This document shows positions 7,304 through 16,703 of a stretch of 36,545 nt of DNA, one piece after another (position 1 is the first letter of the stretch; the number at the start of each line of letters is the position of its first letter). The stretch covers positions 1 through 36,545 of the forward strand of contig JAHFDS010000023.1 in NCBI GenBank assembly GCA_023248855.1, given 5' to 3'. Made by a program: the position numbers and the translations under genes. Source of the stretch: Myxococcales bacterium. GTDB lineage: Bacteria; Myxococcota_A; Polyangia; JAHFDS01. Under the pieces are notes generated by a model. It worked only from the letters and a program-made list of their open reading frames with translations. It searched no databases and was not told where the DNA came from.

Positions 7304-8860
7304 CTACCCCACGATCTGCGCGACCACGATGGTCGCGTCGTCCTGGATGCGCCCGCTTGCGCGGTGCGCGTGCAGGTCCGCGAGCACCGCGTCGCGCACG
7401 TCGATGGGCCCGAGCCCCGCCTGGATGCGCCGCTGCAGGCCCAGCCGGAGCCGGCGCTCGCCGAACTCCTCGCCGGATGGATCCGTCGCCTCGGACATGC
7501 CGTCCGAATACCAGACGATCACGTCTCCGGCCGCGACGCGGGTCGACTGGACGGTGAACTCGGGGCTCGGCCCCTCGCCGAGCAGCGGACCCAGATCCGC
7601 CAGCGGCTCCGTGGCCGAGCCGGGATGGAACAGAAGGGGCATCGGGTGCCCGGCGTTCGAGAAGTGCAGCGTGCCGGCGGCGGGATCGATCACTGCCGCG
7701 AACGCGCTCGAGGTGAAACGGCCGTGACCCGCGTGGAGGACCGCGCGATTGAGGTGGGCGAGCACGCGATCGGGTGACGACGCGTCGGGGATGAGCTCAC
7801 AGGCCGCCACGACGGCCGCGGTGATGAGCGCCGCGGGCACACCGTGACCGACCACGTCACCGATGAGCACGAGCACCCGCCCCTTTCCTGCATCGCGGTG
7901 GGACCAGAAGTCGCCGCCACACTCGCTCGCCGCCTCGACGCGGCCGCACAGGCGCATCCCGGCCTGCTCGATCAGCGCCGCCGAGGGCAAGAGCGACTCC
8001 TGCACGGCGCGCGCGAGCTCGAGCTCCTTGTCGAGCGCGGCGCGCTGGGCGCCCTCCTGGAGCAGCACGGAGATCCGGTCGGCGAGGTGGTTGAAGTCGA
8101 CGGCCAGGCGGGCGAGCTCGTCCCGGCCGCGCGCGGGGACCCGCAGGGACAGCTCGCCATCGGCGATGCGCCGCGCCAGCGCGCCGAGCTCGACGATGGG
8201 CCGGGCCACGCGCATGCCCTGCAGGATGGCCAGGCCGGCGCCGAACAGCAGAAGGCCGATCGCGGCCCCACCCGTGAGCTTTACCGCGCGACGCGCGCGC
8301 AGCGAGGAGGCCTCGCGGGCCTGCAGGAGCTGCGCCTGCAACGTGCGCATCGACAGGCCCACGCGGAGCTGCCCCAGGGCGCGCCGCTCACCGGGGTGGC
8401 GCACGCTCTCGGCATAGACCACGAGGCTCGGATCCTGCGGATCGGGGACCCGCGGGCAGCTGGCGCCGCTGCGCAGGCGGGCGGACAGCTCGTCGTCGGG
8501 CAACTGCGGCGGACGACCCGCGCGATCCCCGCGCGAGTCCGCGACCACTTGCCCCGTGTCGTCGGCCAAGAGGACGAAGCGGACGTCGGGATCCACGGCC
8601 GCCGCCGTCTCGGCCAGGGCCTGCAGGTAGGTGTAGTTGTGGTCGATCAGCGCGGACTGGGCGGCCATCGCGGTGCTGCGCACGAGGGCGTTGGCGACCG
8701 CGTCCTTGGCCGCCCGGGTGCCCTGCGTGCGCGCCTCGGCCTCCGACGACGACCAGCTCGACAGCGCGCTCACCTCGATGCCGAGGAACGTCGCGACCAC
8801 CACCGCGACCACCGCGGCGGTGGTCAGACTCAGCCGCGCGCTGATGGACCGGAACGCCAC
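7304..8860 (-). CDS. HAMP-domain PP2C/SpoIIE-type serine phosphatase (RsbU-like)
   Basis: N-terminal TM + sensor region, HAMP (RIADGELSLRVPARGRDELARLAVDFNHLADRI), SpoIIE motifs CGGDFW, VLIGDVVGHGVPAALITA, SNAGHPMPLL, WYSDGMSEATDPSGEEFGERRL; GTG start. Confidence 0.95.
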   Translation of the reverse strand: MAFRSISARLSLTTAAVVAVVVATFLGIEVSALSSWSSSEAEARTQGTRAAKDAVANALVRSTAMAAQSALIDHNYTYLQALAETAAAVDPDVRFVLLADDTGQVVADSRGDRAGRPPQLPDDELSARLRSGASCPRVPDPQDPSLVVYAESVRHPGERRALGQLRVGLSMRTLQAQLLQAREASSLRARRAVKLTGGAAIGLLLFGAGLAILQGMRVARPIVELGALARRIADGELSLRVPARGRDELARLAVDFNHLADRISVLLQEGAQRAALDKELELARAVQESLLPSAALIEQAGMRLCGRVEAASECGGDFWSHRDAGKGRVLVLIGDVVGHGVPAALITAAVVAACELIPDASSPDRVLAHLNRAVLHAGHGRFTSSAFAAVIDPAAGTLHFSNAGHPMPLLFHPGSATEPLADLGPLLGEGPSPEFTVQSTRVAAGDVIVWYSDGMSEATDPSGEEFGERRLRLGLQRRIQAGLGPIDVRDAVLADLHAHRASGRIQDDATIVVAQIVG

Positions 8861-8930
8861 CAGCTACCAGCGTATTCGCCGGCGCGGGCCCGAGCAACCG
8901 GCGCGCCCCCGGCTGCGATATGCTGCCCGC

Positions 8931-9407
8931 GTGGGAGAGACGGGTCGCCTGCGCATCGACGTGTTCCGCGATCGCCGCCAGACGACGCTGCGGCTGGCGG
9001 GCCCGATCGACGAGACGGCTGCGCTGCAGGCGCTGGGACCCATGCTGGCGCCGGTGGTGGTCGATCTCGGTCACGTCACGCTCATCAACTCGCGCGGGGT
9101 GCGCGAGTGGATCAGGTTCCTGCGTGCGCTCACGCCACGCGGCGCGGTCCACTTGCGGCACTGCCCCGCGTGCATGGTCAACCAGTTCAACCTCGTGCGC
9201 GCCGCCGCCGCCGACGTGATCGTGGAATCGTTCGATGCGCCCTACGCCTGTGACGCCTGCGGATACCAGGACATGCTCGAGCTCGAGCCCGCGGTCCACC
9301 TTCGGTCGGGGCCGCCGACGTTTCCGTGCGCGCGCTGCGGTGGGGCGATGCGGTTCGACGACTTTCCCGAGAGCTACTTCCTGTTCCTCGAAGGCAAGCC
9401 GACCTGA
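8931..9407 (+). CDS. STAS-like domain protein with C-terminal zinc ribbon
   Basis: GTG at 8931 (in ORF 8637..9407): LRLAGPIDETAALQAL...VVVDLGHVTLINSRGVREWIRFL (STAS-like) followed by CDACGY...CARCGG (paired CxxC). Confidence 0.75.
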   Translation: MGETGRLRIDVFRDRRQTTLRLAGPIDETAALQALGPMLAPVVVDLGHVTLINSRGVREWIRFLRALTPRGAVHLRHCPACMVNQFNLVRAAAADVIVESFDAPYACDACGYQDMLELEPAVHLRSGPPTFPCARCGGAMRFDDFPESYFLFLEGKPT

Positions 9408-9425
9408 TCTGCTGCTCCGGAGAGA

Positions 9426-9977
9426 TCAGCCCTTCTTGCCGAGGAAGAACGTCTGGATGGGACCGGGGTCGATGGGCTCACCGGAGACCAGGGCGCCGAG
9501 CAGCGCCTCGCCGAGGCGGGCCAGCGCGAGCAGCTGGGACATGCGATCGCTCATGAACCTGAGCGTGCGCTTGCGGTCGCCCGTCGCGCGCTTGGCCGCC
9601 GCAAGGAGGACGCTCTCGGCCGCCACGAAGTCGTCCGCCGCCTGCCGCACCATCTGCAGCTCGCGCTCCCGGAACACGCGAGACACCATCTTCCAGATGC
9701 TGGTCTCGGCCTCGTAGAAGTCACGGCGGTCGCCCGGCCGCCAGGTGCGGCGCACGACGCCCCACTTCTGCAGCTCCGACACCGCCATGCTGACCGCGCC
9801 GACGCTCATGTGCAGGCGCTCGGACAGCTCGGCCGCGGGAACGGGCTCAGCGGAGAGATAGAGCACGGTCCACAGGCGCCCCATCGCACGGCGGAAGCCC
9901 CAGAATTCCATCAGGCCCCCGATGGCGTCGGCCACCCGCAGCTCGGCGGCCCGGAGCTCCTCGTCCTCGCTCGACAT
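9426..9977 (-). CDS. GbsR/MarR-family transcriptional regulator
   Basis: ATG at 9977: MSSEDEELRAAELRVADAIGGLMEFWGFRRAMGRLWTVLYLSAEPVPAAELSERLHMSVGAVSMAVSELQKWGVVRRTWRPGDRRDFYEAE - GbsR-like winged HTH. Confidence 0.9.
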   Translation of the reverse strand: MSSEDEELRAAELRVADAIGGLMEFWGFRRAMGRLWTVLYLSAEPVPAAELSERLHMSVGAVSMAVSELQKWGVVRRTWRPGDRRDFYEAETSIWKMVSRVFRERELQMVRQAADDFVAAESVLLAAAKRATGDRKRTLRFMSDRMSQLLALARLGEALLGALVSGEPIDPGPIQTFFLGKKG

Positions 9978-10021
9978 CGATTTGTCTTGACCTCCATGCT
10001 CATTGTGCACAGAGTATTTTA

Positions 10022-10045
10022 AAGTTTCAATCCATTTTGAAACTT
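10022..10045. promoter_or_regulatory. Putative GbsR/MarR operator: perfect inverted repeat AAGTTTCA-N8-TGAAACTT
   Basis: 10022-10029 AAGTTTCA and 10038-10045 TGAAACTT, in the AT-rich divergent intergenic region between the regulator and the men operon. Confidence 0.6.
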
Positions 10046-10060
10046 CATGACGGAGGCCCC

Positions 10061-11122
10061 ATGTCGGTCGCGACGGACCACGCCCCTGAGCCGGTGATGT
10101 CCCACCTCGACGCGCTGCTCGCAGACCGCACGCTGCCCGACCTGCGGGCCCGGCTGTCGGAGCTCGACGGCTGGGCGCGCCAGGACCTCGCCTCGATCGA
10201 GGCCGAGCTGACGCGGCTCGGCGACAGCTCCCTGGTCGGCAAGAGCGCACGCCACCTGCTCGCCCGCGGCGGCAAGCGCCTGCGCCCGCTCTGCGTCACC
10301 CTCGCGGCCCGGCTCGGCGACGGCGTGACCGATGCCGCCCGCGAGGTCGCGGTGGCCGTGGAGCTCGTGCACAACGCGACGCTGCTCCACGACGACGTCA
10401 TCGACCTCGGCGAGGTGCGGCGCGGCGCGCCGGCGGCGCGGTTGCTCTACGGCAACGCCGCCTCGATCTTCGCGGGGGACTTCCTGCTCGTCGAGGCAAT
10501 CCGCCGCGTGCAGCGCGCGGCGGTGCCGGGCGAGCTCGAACGCATGCTCGCCGTCATCGACACGATGATCGAGGCCGAGGCGCTGCAGCTCTTGCACAAG
10601 GGCGACCTCGCCACCGACGTCGCCACCTACCTGCACGTCGTCGAGGGCAAGACGGCGGCGCTGTTTCGCTGGGCGCTCGGCGCGGGCGCACGCACCGCCG
10701 GCCTCGGCGAGCGCGCGCAGGCCGCCATCGATCGCTATGGCCGACACCTGGGCGTCGCCTTCCAGCTCATCGACGACGTGCTCGACTTCGCGGGCGACGC
10801 GGCCACGCTCGGCAAGGAGCCGCTCGCCGATCTGCGCGAGGGCAAGCTCACCTATCCGCTGCTGCTCGGCCTGCCGCGCGATCCGGACCTCGGCCCCGCG
10901 ATCCGCGCCGCGCTCGAGACGCCCGTGGATCAGCCGCTACCGCGCGAGCTCTCGCGTACGGTGCTGGGCAGCCTCGACCGCACCGGAGCGCTCGCCGAGG
11001 CGCGCGCCGCCGCCGCCGCGCACGTCGCCTCTGCCATCGACGCGCTCGCCGCGCTGCCGCAGATGGCCGCGCGGGCGGCGCTCGGCACCATCGCCGAGGC
11101 CACCGTGGCGAGGGAGCGCTGA
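10061..11122 (+). CDS. Polyprenyl diphosphate synthase (all-trans, menaquinone side-chain)
   Basis: GGKRLRPLCV, first Asp-rich motif LLHDDVID, second motif FQLIDDVLDFAGD; ATG at 10061 preceded by ggagg. Confidence 0.94.
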   Translation: MSVATDHAPEPVMSHLDALLADRTLPDLRARLSELDGWARQDLASIEAELTRLGDSSLVGKSARHLLARGGKRLRPLCVTLAARLGDGVTDAAREVAVAVELVHNATLLHDDVIDLGEVRRGAPAARLLYGNAASIFAGDFLLVEAIRRVQRAAVPGELERMLAVIDTMIEAEALQLLHKGDLATDVATYLHVVEGKTAALFRWALGAGARTAGLGERAQAAIDRYGRHLGVAFQLIDDVLDFAGDAATLGKEPLADLREGKLTYPLLLGLPRDPDLGPAIRAALETPVDQPLPRELSRTVLGSLDRTGALAEARAAAAAHVASAIDALAALPQMAARAALGTIAEATVARER

Positions 11123-12111
11123 TGCTCGTCGTCCTGCGCAAGGAGGCCGATCCCGGGGCCGTCGAGCGGGCGCTCGCCGGGGCGGGCCTGTGGTGCCGAC
11201 GCCTGCAGGCGCGCGCGGGCGACACCCCGACGCAGCTGTGGGTGCTGCCGTTCTCGCAGGAGGTCTCGGCCGAAGCGCTCCTCGCGATCGACGGCGTGGC
11301 CGCGATCGCCGACTCACCGAGCCCGCACCCGCGCCTCGATGCGCAGCCGAGACCCGCGATCGTCGCAGGCGTGCGCTTCGGGGTGGCGGAAGCGCCGGTG
11401 CTGCTCGCCGGCCCTTGCGCCGTCGAGTCCGCGGCGCAGATCAGCGAGCTCGCCCGGCGCCTCGCGCGCCAGGGAGTGCGCTTCTTGCGCGGCGGCGCGT
11501 TCAAGCCGCGCTCTTCCCCCTATGCGTTCCGTGGCCACGGGGTCGAGGCGCTGGGCTGGCTTCGCCGCGCGGCCGAGGAAAATGGCCTCGGCGTCGTGAC
11601 CGAGGCGCTCGGAGAGGGCGACGTGGACGCGGTGGTCGAGCACGCCGACCTCGTGCAGATCGGCTCACGCAACATGCAGAACTTCGCGCTCCTGCGCGCG
11701 TGCGGCAAGCGCGCGCGTCCCATCCTGCTCAAGCGCGGCATGGCGGCGACGCTCGAGGAATGGCGCCTCGCGGCCGAGCACTGCCTCGAGGCGGGCGCGC
11801 CTTCGGTCCTCCTGTGCGAGCGCGGGTTGCGCGGCTTCGACGGCGAGACGCGCAACCTGCTCGACCTCGGCGCGGTGGCGCTGCTGGCCCACGTGCACGG
11901 TCTGCCGGTCGTGGTGGATCCCTCGCACGCGTCGGGGCGACGGGACCTCGTGGTGCCGCTCTCGCGGGCGGCGCTGGCGGCCGGCGCGGCGGGCCTGCTC
12001 ATCGAGACGCACGCGGACCCGAGCGCGGCGCTGTCCGACGGCCCACAGGCGCTCCTGCCCGAGGAGCTCGCGCGCATCGGCGCCCCGGCTCCGCGCGAGG
12101 GACACTCGTGA
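11122..12111 (+). CDS. 3-deoxy-7-phosphoheptulonate (DAHP) synthase, AroF/type I-beta-like with N-terminal ferredoxin-like domain
   Basis: VLLAGPCAVESAAQI, FLRGGAFKPRSSPYAFRGHGVEAL, LVQIGSRNMQNFALL, PILLKRGMAATLEEW, PVVVDPSHASGRRD. Confidence 0.95.
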   Translation: MLVVLRKEADPGAVERALAGAGLWCRRLQARAGDTPTQLWVLPFSQEVSAEALLAIDGVAAIADSPSPHPRLDAQPRPAIVAGVRFGVAEAPVLLAGPCAVESAAQISELARRLARQGVRFLRGGAFKPRSSPYAFRGHGVEALGWLRRAAEENGLGVVTEALGEGDVDAVVEHADLVQIGSRNMQNFALLRACGKRARPILLKRGMAATLEEWRLAAEHCLEAGAPSVLLCERGLRGFDGETRNLLDLGAVALLAHVHGLPVVVDPSHASGRRDLVVPLSRAALAAGAAGLLIETHADPSAALSDGPQALLPEELARIGAPAPREGHS

Positions 12112-12806
12112 CCGCGCCGCGCGCCGGCTCGGGCGCGATGTTCGACGCCATCGCAGGCCGCTATGACCTGCTCAACCGCGTGCTCTCGGGCGGTCTCGAC
12201 CGGCGCTGGCGCCAGAACCTCGTGCACGCCCTCGGCCTTGCGGCGGGTGCGCGCGTGCTGGATCTCGCGACCGGCACCGGCGACGTCGCGATCGCCATCG
12301 CGAAGGCGCACCCGGATGCCCGCGTGGTGGGTCTCGACCCCTCGGCGCGGATGCTCGAGGTCGCTCGGCGCAAGGTCGACGCAGCCGGCCTCGCCGATCG
12401 CGTCTCGCTGGTCGAAGGCGCCGCGGAGCAGCTCCCGCTTCCCGACGCCTCCTTCGAGGCCATCACGATGGCGTTCGGCATCCGGAACGTGCCCGATCGC
12501 CCGCGTGCGCTCGCCGAGGCGGTGCGAGTGCTCCGGCCCCGCGGCGTGCTCGCGATCCTCGAGCTCGGCGAGCCGCGCGAGGGTGTGCTCGGCGCGATCG
12601 GCCGACTGCACGTACACGGCCTCGTGCCGCGCCTCGGTGCGCTGCTCTCGGGCGCCCGCGAGTACCGCTACCTCGCGGACTCGATCGCGCGGTTTCCGCG
12701 GCCCGATCAGTTCACCGCGTTCCTGCTCGAGGCGGGCCTTCGCGACGTGCACGTCGAGGCGCAGACGCTCGGCGCCTGCCATCTCTACGTCGGCAGGCGG
12801 CCATGA
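12108..12806 (+). CDS. menG/ubiE: Demethylmenaquinone/ubiquinone C-methyltransferase
   Basis: GTG 12108 (overlaps upstream stop): MFDAIAGRYDLLNRVLSGGLDRRWR, VLDLATGTGDVAI, FEAITMAFGIRNVPDRPRALAEAVRVLRPRGVLAILELGEP. Confidence 0.93.
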   Translation: MTAPRAGSGAMFDAIAGRYDLLNRVLSGGLDRRWRQNLVHALGLAAGARVLDLATGTGDVAIAIAKAHPDARVVGLDPSARMLEVARRKVDAAGLADRVSLVEGAAEQLPLPDASFEAITMAFGIRNVPDRPRALAEAVRVLRPRGVLAILELGEPREGVLGAIGRLHVHGLVPRLGALLSGAREYRYLADSIARFPRPDQFTAFLLEAGLRDVHVEAQTLGACHLYVGRRP

Positions 12807-14086
12807 CGCTGCGCCTCGTCTCCGTACCCGCGCCGGTGCGCCCGCTCGAGGCGGCGCTCGGGGCCCTGTCCGCGTTCGACCCCATGTCAGCGCTGCTCGA
12901 CGTCCCCGGCGGGCCGCGCGTGGTGACCGCAGGCGTGCTCCGGCGCGTACCGCCGGGCCCGGGGCTGGCCGCGCGCGCAAAGGCCGCGCTCGCCGACGTC
13001 GCAGGCGACGCGCACCTGGTGGGCGCCCTGCCCTTCGCAAGCCCTTTCCGCGAGGTGACCCCCGAGCCGCCCTTCGACGCCCTCGCCGCCCTCGGGCTCG
13101 TGCTGCCACGCCTGTCGTACGAGCTCGGCGATGGCTGCGCGACGCTCACGCTCTGCCACGCGGACGGCGATCCACCGGCGCACGTCCTGGCCGCGGCGCT
13201 GGCGGCGATCGATCGTGCGAGACCGCCGGGAGCCGGCTCGCTGCTCGGCATCGCCGTGCGGCCGCTGCCCGCCATGCGCTACCAGCAGATGGTCGAGGCG
13301 GCTCTCGGCGCGATCGGCGAGGGGCGCTTGCAGAAGGTGGTCCTCGCGCGCCGCACCCTGGTCACCGCCCCACGCCCGTTCGATCCCGCGAGCGCGCTTT
13401 CGCGCCTGACCGACGAGCCGAACGCGCTGCGCTTCTGCGTCCGCGCGGGCGAGCTCGCGTTCGTCGGCGCGTCCCCCGAACGGCTCGTCGCGCGCACCGG
13501 CCTCGACGTGCGCACCGAGGCGCTGGCGGGGTCGGCCCGCCGCTCCGACGACCTGGTCGGCGATCCGAAGGAGCGGGCTGAGCACGCGCACGTGGCCGAC
13601 GCGATCGCGGAGCGCCTCGGGCGCCTGTGCGACGTGCTCGAGGTCGCGAGCACGCCCGAGGTGCGCGCCGTCGCCCGCGGCGTCCACCTGCGCACGCCCG
13701 TGCGGGCGCGGCTGCGCGAGCCGGTGCACGTCCTCGATCTGGTCTCGGCGCTGCATCCGACGCCGGCCGTCGCCGGTACGCCGAACGACGTGGCGCTGGC
13801 GCTGCTCTCCGCGCTCGAGCCGGTACCGCGCGGCCTCTACGCGGGACCGGTCGGCTACTGCGACGCGCGCGGCGACGGGGACTTCTGGGTCGCGCTCCGA
13901 AGCGGCTTGCTGGCCGGCGCCGAGGCGCACCTCTACGCGGGCGCGGGCATCGTGCGCGGCTCGGATCCGGCGCGCGAGCACGCCGAGACCGAGTGGAAGC
14001 TCCGCACGATGCTGCACGCCCTCGGTGCCGCGGACGCTCCGCCCCGCACGAGCGAGGCAGCGCCCCTGCTCGGGGGCCGCCCGTGA
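12803..14086 (+). CDS. menF: Isochorismate synthase
   Basis: chorismate-binding motifs LQKVVLARRTLV, FCVRAGELAFVGASPERLVARTG, TEALAGSARR, LHPTPAVAGTPND, GPVGYCDARGDGDFWVALRSGLL, YAGAGIVRGSDPAREHAETEWK. Confidence 0.94.
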   Translation: MTLRLVSVPAPVRPLEAALGALSAFDPMSALLDVPGGPRVVTAGVLRRVPPGPGLAARAKAALADVAGDAHLVGALPFASPFREVTPEPPFDALAALGLVLPRLSYELGDGCATLTLCHADGDPPAHVLAAALAAIDRARPPGAGSLLGIAVRPLPAMRYQQMVEAALGAIGEGRLQKVVLARRTLVTAPRPFDPASALSRLTDEPNALRFCVRAGELAFVGASPERLVARTGLDVRTEALAGSARRSDDLVGDPKERAEHAHVADAIAERLGRLCDVLEVASTPEVRAVARGVHLRTPVRARLREPVHVLDLVSALHPTPAVAGTPNDVALALLSALEPVPRGLYAGPVGYCDARGDGDFWVALRSGLLAGAEAHLYAGAGIVRGSDPAREHAETEWKLRTMLHALGAADAPPRTSEAAPLLGGRP

Positions 14087-15885
14087 GCGTCATGGCCAGC
14101 ACCACGCCGGGCCTCGCCGCGACGGCGGAGAACCTGGCGCAACACTGGGCGCGCCTGCTGGTCGAGGGCCTGGCCGCCGCCGGGGTGATGGACGTGGTGG
14201 TCTGCCCGGGATCGCGCTCGACGCCGCTCGTCCTGGCCGCGGATGCGTGCGCGCGCGTGCGCGTCCACGACCTCATCGACGAGCGCTCCGCCGCGTTCTT
14301 CGCGCTCGGGCAGGCGCGGGCCACCGGCCGGCCCTCGGCGGTCTTCTACACGTCGGGCACCGCTGGAGCACATGCGTACCCCGCCGTGATCGAGGCGGAG
14401 CACGCGCACCTGCCGCTCGTCGTCGTGACGGCCAACCGGCCGCCCGAGCTCTGGGCCTGCGACGCGGCGCAGACCATCGATCAGACGCGACTCTTCGGCG
14501 CCCACGCGCGGGCGTTCGCCCTGGGCGCGCCCGAGCCGCAGCCCAGCGCGCTCGCCGCGCTCCGTCGCGTGGCAGCGCAGGTGGTCGCGGCGACGCTCAC
14601 GCCCACGCCGGGCCCCGTCCACCTCGACGTCCCCCTGCGAAAACCCCTCGAGCCTACGCCCGCCACACCCGCCGGCGCCGCCCTCTCGGCGCTGGTCGAG
14701 CGGCTCGTGCGCGGCCCGGCGATCGAGATCGCGCCGGCACACCTGGCGCCGGATCCGACGGCGCTCGGCCAGCTGGCTCGCCTTTTGGCGCGCGCGGAAC
14801 GAGGCATCCTGGTGTGCGGGCCCCTGCCGGCGGCGGAGGCGTCGCACCGGGCCCTTCTGCTGGCGTTCGCGCGCGCAGGGGGCCTGGCCCTGTTCGCGGA
14901 GGCGACGAGCCAGCTGCGCTTTTCGGGCGCCGCGGAGCCGCTGCGCTGCGACGCCTTCGACACGCTCCTGCGCTCGCCCGCGCTGCGCGCGCGCCTGCGC
15001 CCCGACCTCATCGTGCAGCTCGGCGGAACGCCGCTCTCCAGCGGCTACGAGGCGCTCGTCGCCGAGCATCCGGAGGTGACGCGGATCGTGATCTCGCCGC
15101 ACGCCTTCGCCGATCCATCGGGCTCCCCGGCGCTACACCTCCGCTGTTCCCCCGCGGCCGTCGCGCGAGCGCTCGCCGCCTCACCGCGTCCGGAGGGCGC
15201 GGTCGCGCGGGCCATCTCGACGCTTTCCGCCCGCGTCATGCGCGCCGCGGCCGCCATCGCCGGGGACGGCTTTGGCGAGGCCGCCGTCGCGCGCCTCACG
15301 CTCGCCGCGGCACCCCCGGGGAGCCTGCTCCAGCTCGGCAACAGCTTGCCCATCCGCACCGTCGAGGCCTTCTGCGACGGGGCTTGCGCCGACGTCACCG
15401 TGCTCAGCCAGCGCGGGGCCAACGGCATCGATGGCCTGGTCTCCGGCGCGGCCGGCGCGGCCCTCGCGGCGCGCTCACCCACCACGCTGCTCGTCGGTGA
15501 CGTGTCCTTCCTGCACGATCTCGGGGGCCTCCTGGCCGCGCGCGCCGTCGACTCGCCGCTCGCGATCGTGGTCGTCCAGAACGACGGCGGCCGCATCTTC
15601 GACGCGCTGCCGCTCGGCCGGGTGCCGGGCCTCGAGGCCGCACGCGAGCGGCACTTCGTGATGCCGCCCCGCGTGGATCTCGCGGCCTGCGTCCATGGCT
15701 TCGGCGTCGAATTCGCCAAAGCAGATACGTCACCGGGGCTCGCCGCCGAGCTGGCCCGCGCCCACGCCCGCGCCGGCTGCACCGTCATCGAGGCGATCGT
15801 GCCGCCGGACGCCGCCGGGCGCGAGCGCGCCGCCCTCGACCGGGCCGCCACCGCCCTCTGTGCCACCGAAGGAGACCTGCCATGA
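14083..15885 (+). CDS. menD: 2-succinyl-5-enolpyruvyl-6-hydroxy-3-cyclohexene-1-carboxylate synthase
   Basis: GTG 14083: [123 protein letters not shown]. Confidence 0.97.
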   Translation: MSVMASTTPGLAATAENLAQHWARLLVEGLAAAGVMDVVVCPGSRSTPLVLAADACARVRVHDLIDERSAAFFALGQARATGRPSAVFYTSGTAGAHAYPAVIEAEHAHLPLVVVTANRPPELWACDAAQTIDQTRLFGAHARAFALGAPEPQPSALAALRRVAAQVVAATLTPTPGPVHLDVPLRKPLEPTPATPAGAALSALVERLVRGPAIEIAPAHLAPDPTALGQLARLLARAERGILVCGPLPAAEASHRALLLAFARAGGLALFAEATSQLRFSGAAEPLRCDAFDTLLRSPALRARLRPDLIVQLGGTPLSSGYEALVAEHPEVTRIVISPHAFADPSGSPALHLRCSPAAVARALAASPRPEGAVARAISTLSARVMRAAAAIAGDGFGEAAVARLTLAAAPPGSLLQLGNSLPIRTVEAFCDGACADVTVLSQRGANGIDGLVSGAAGAALAARSPTTLLVGDVSFLHDLGGLLAARAVDSPLAIVVVQNDGGRIFDALPLGRVPGLEAARERHFVMPPRVDLAACVHGFGVEFAKADTSPGLAAELARAHARAGCTVIEAIVPPDAAGRERAALDRAATALCATEGDLP

Positions 15886-16700
15886 AGCCGACCTGGACCG
15901 CGCACCCTGGCTACGAGGACGTCCGCTACGAGACCTGGGACGGCATCGCCAAGGTCACGATCGCGCGCCCCGAGGTGCGTAACGCCTTTCGCCCGAAGAC
16001 CATCATCGAGCTCCAGCGCGCGTTCCAGGCGGCGCGCGAGGACGCGAGCGTCGGCGTCGTGATCCTGTGCGGCGAGGGTCCCGATGCCTTCTGCGCCGGC
16101 GGCGACCAGCGCGTGCGCGGCCACGGCGGCTACGTGGGCGCCGACGGCGTGCCGCGCCTGAACGTGCTCGATCTGCAGCGGCAGATCCGCACGCTGCCGA
16201 AGCCCGTCATCGCGATGGTGGCGGGCTACGCCGTGGGCGGTGGCCACGTGCTGCACCTCGTGTGCGACCTCACGATCGCCGCGGACAACGCGCGCTTCGG
16301 CCAGACCGGTCCCAGGGTCGGCAGCTTCGACGGCGGCTATGGCGCGGCGTACCTGGCGCGCATCGTCGGCCAGAAGAAGGCACGCGAGATCTGGTTCCTG
16401 TGCCGGCAGTACGACGCGCAGCAGGCGCTCGCCATGGGCCTTGTCAACACGGTCGTTCCGCTGGCCGATCTGGAGGCCGAGACGCTGCGCTGGTGCAAGG
16501 ACATCCTCGCGAACTCGCCCACCGCCCTGCGCCTGCTCAAGGCGGCCCTGAACGCCGACTGCGACGGACAGGCGGGTCTGCAGGAGCTGGCGGGCAACGC
16601 GACGCTGCTCTTCTACATGACCGAGGAGGCCAAGGAGGGCCAGCAGGCGTTCCTCGAGAAGCGCCCGCCCGACTACGCGAAGTTCGGGCGCCTGCCGTAG
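15882..16700 (+). CDS. menB: 1,4-dihydroxy-2-naphthoyl-CoA synthase
   Basis: crotonase fold: [120 protein letters not shown]. Confidence 0.97.
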   Translation: MKPTWTAHPGYEDVRYETWDGIAKVTIARPEVRNAFRPKTIIELQRAFQAAREDASVGVVILCGEGPDAFCAGGDQRVRGHGGYVGADGVPRLNVLDLQRQIRTLPKPVIAMVAGYAVGGGHVLHLVCDLTIAADNARFGQTGPRVGSFDGGYGAAYLARIVGQKKAREIWFLCRQYDAQQALAMGLVNTVVPLADLEAETLRWCKDILANSPTALRLLKAALNADCDGQAGLQELAGNATLLFYMTEEAKEGQQAFLEKRPPDYAKFGRLP

Positions 16701-16703
16701 GCG

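Noticed and set aside
10737-12107. N-terminal part of ORF 10737..12806 (+)
   Set aside because: Out-of-frame read through the prenyl synthase and DAHP synthase genes; only the portion from GTG 12108 is MenG/UbiE.
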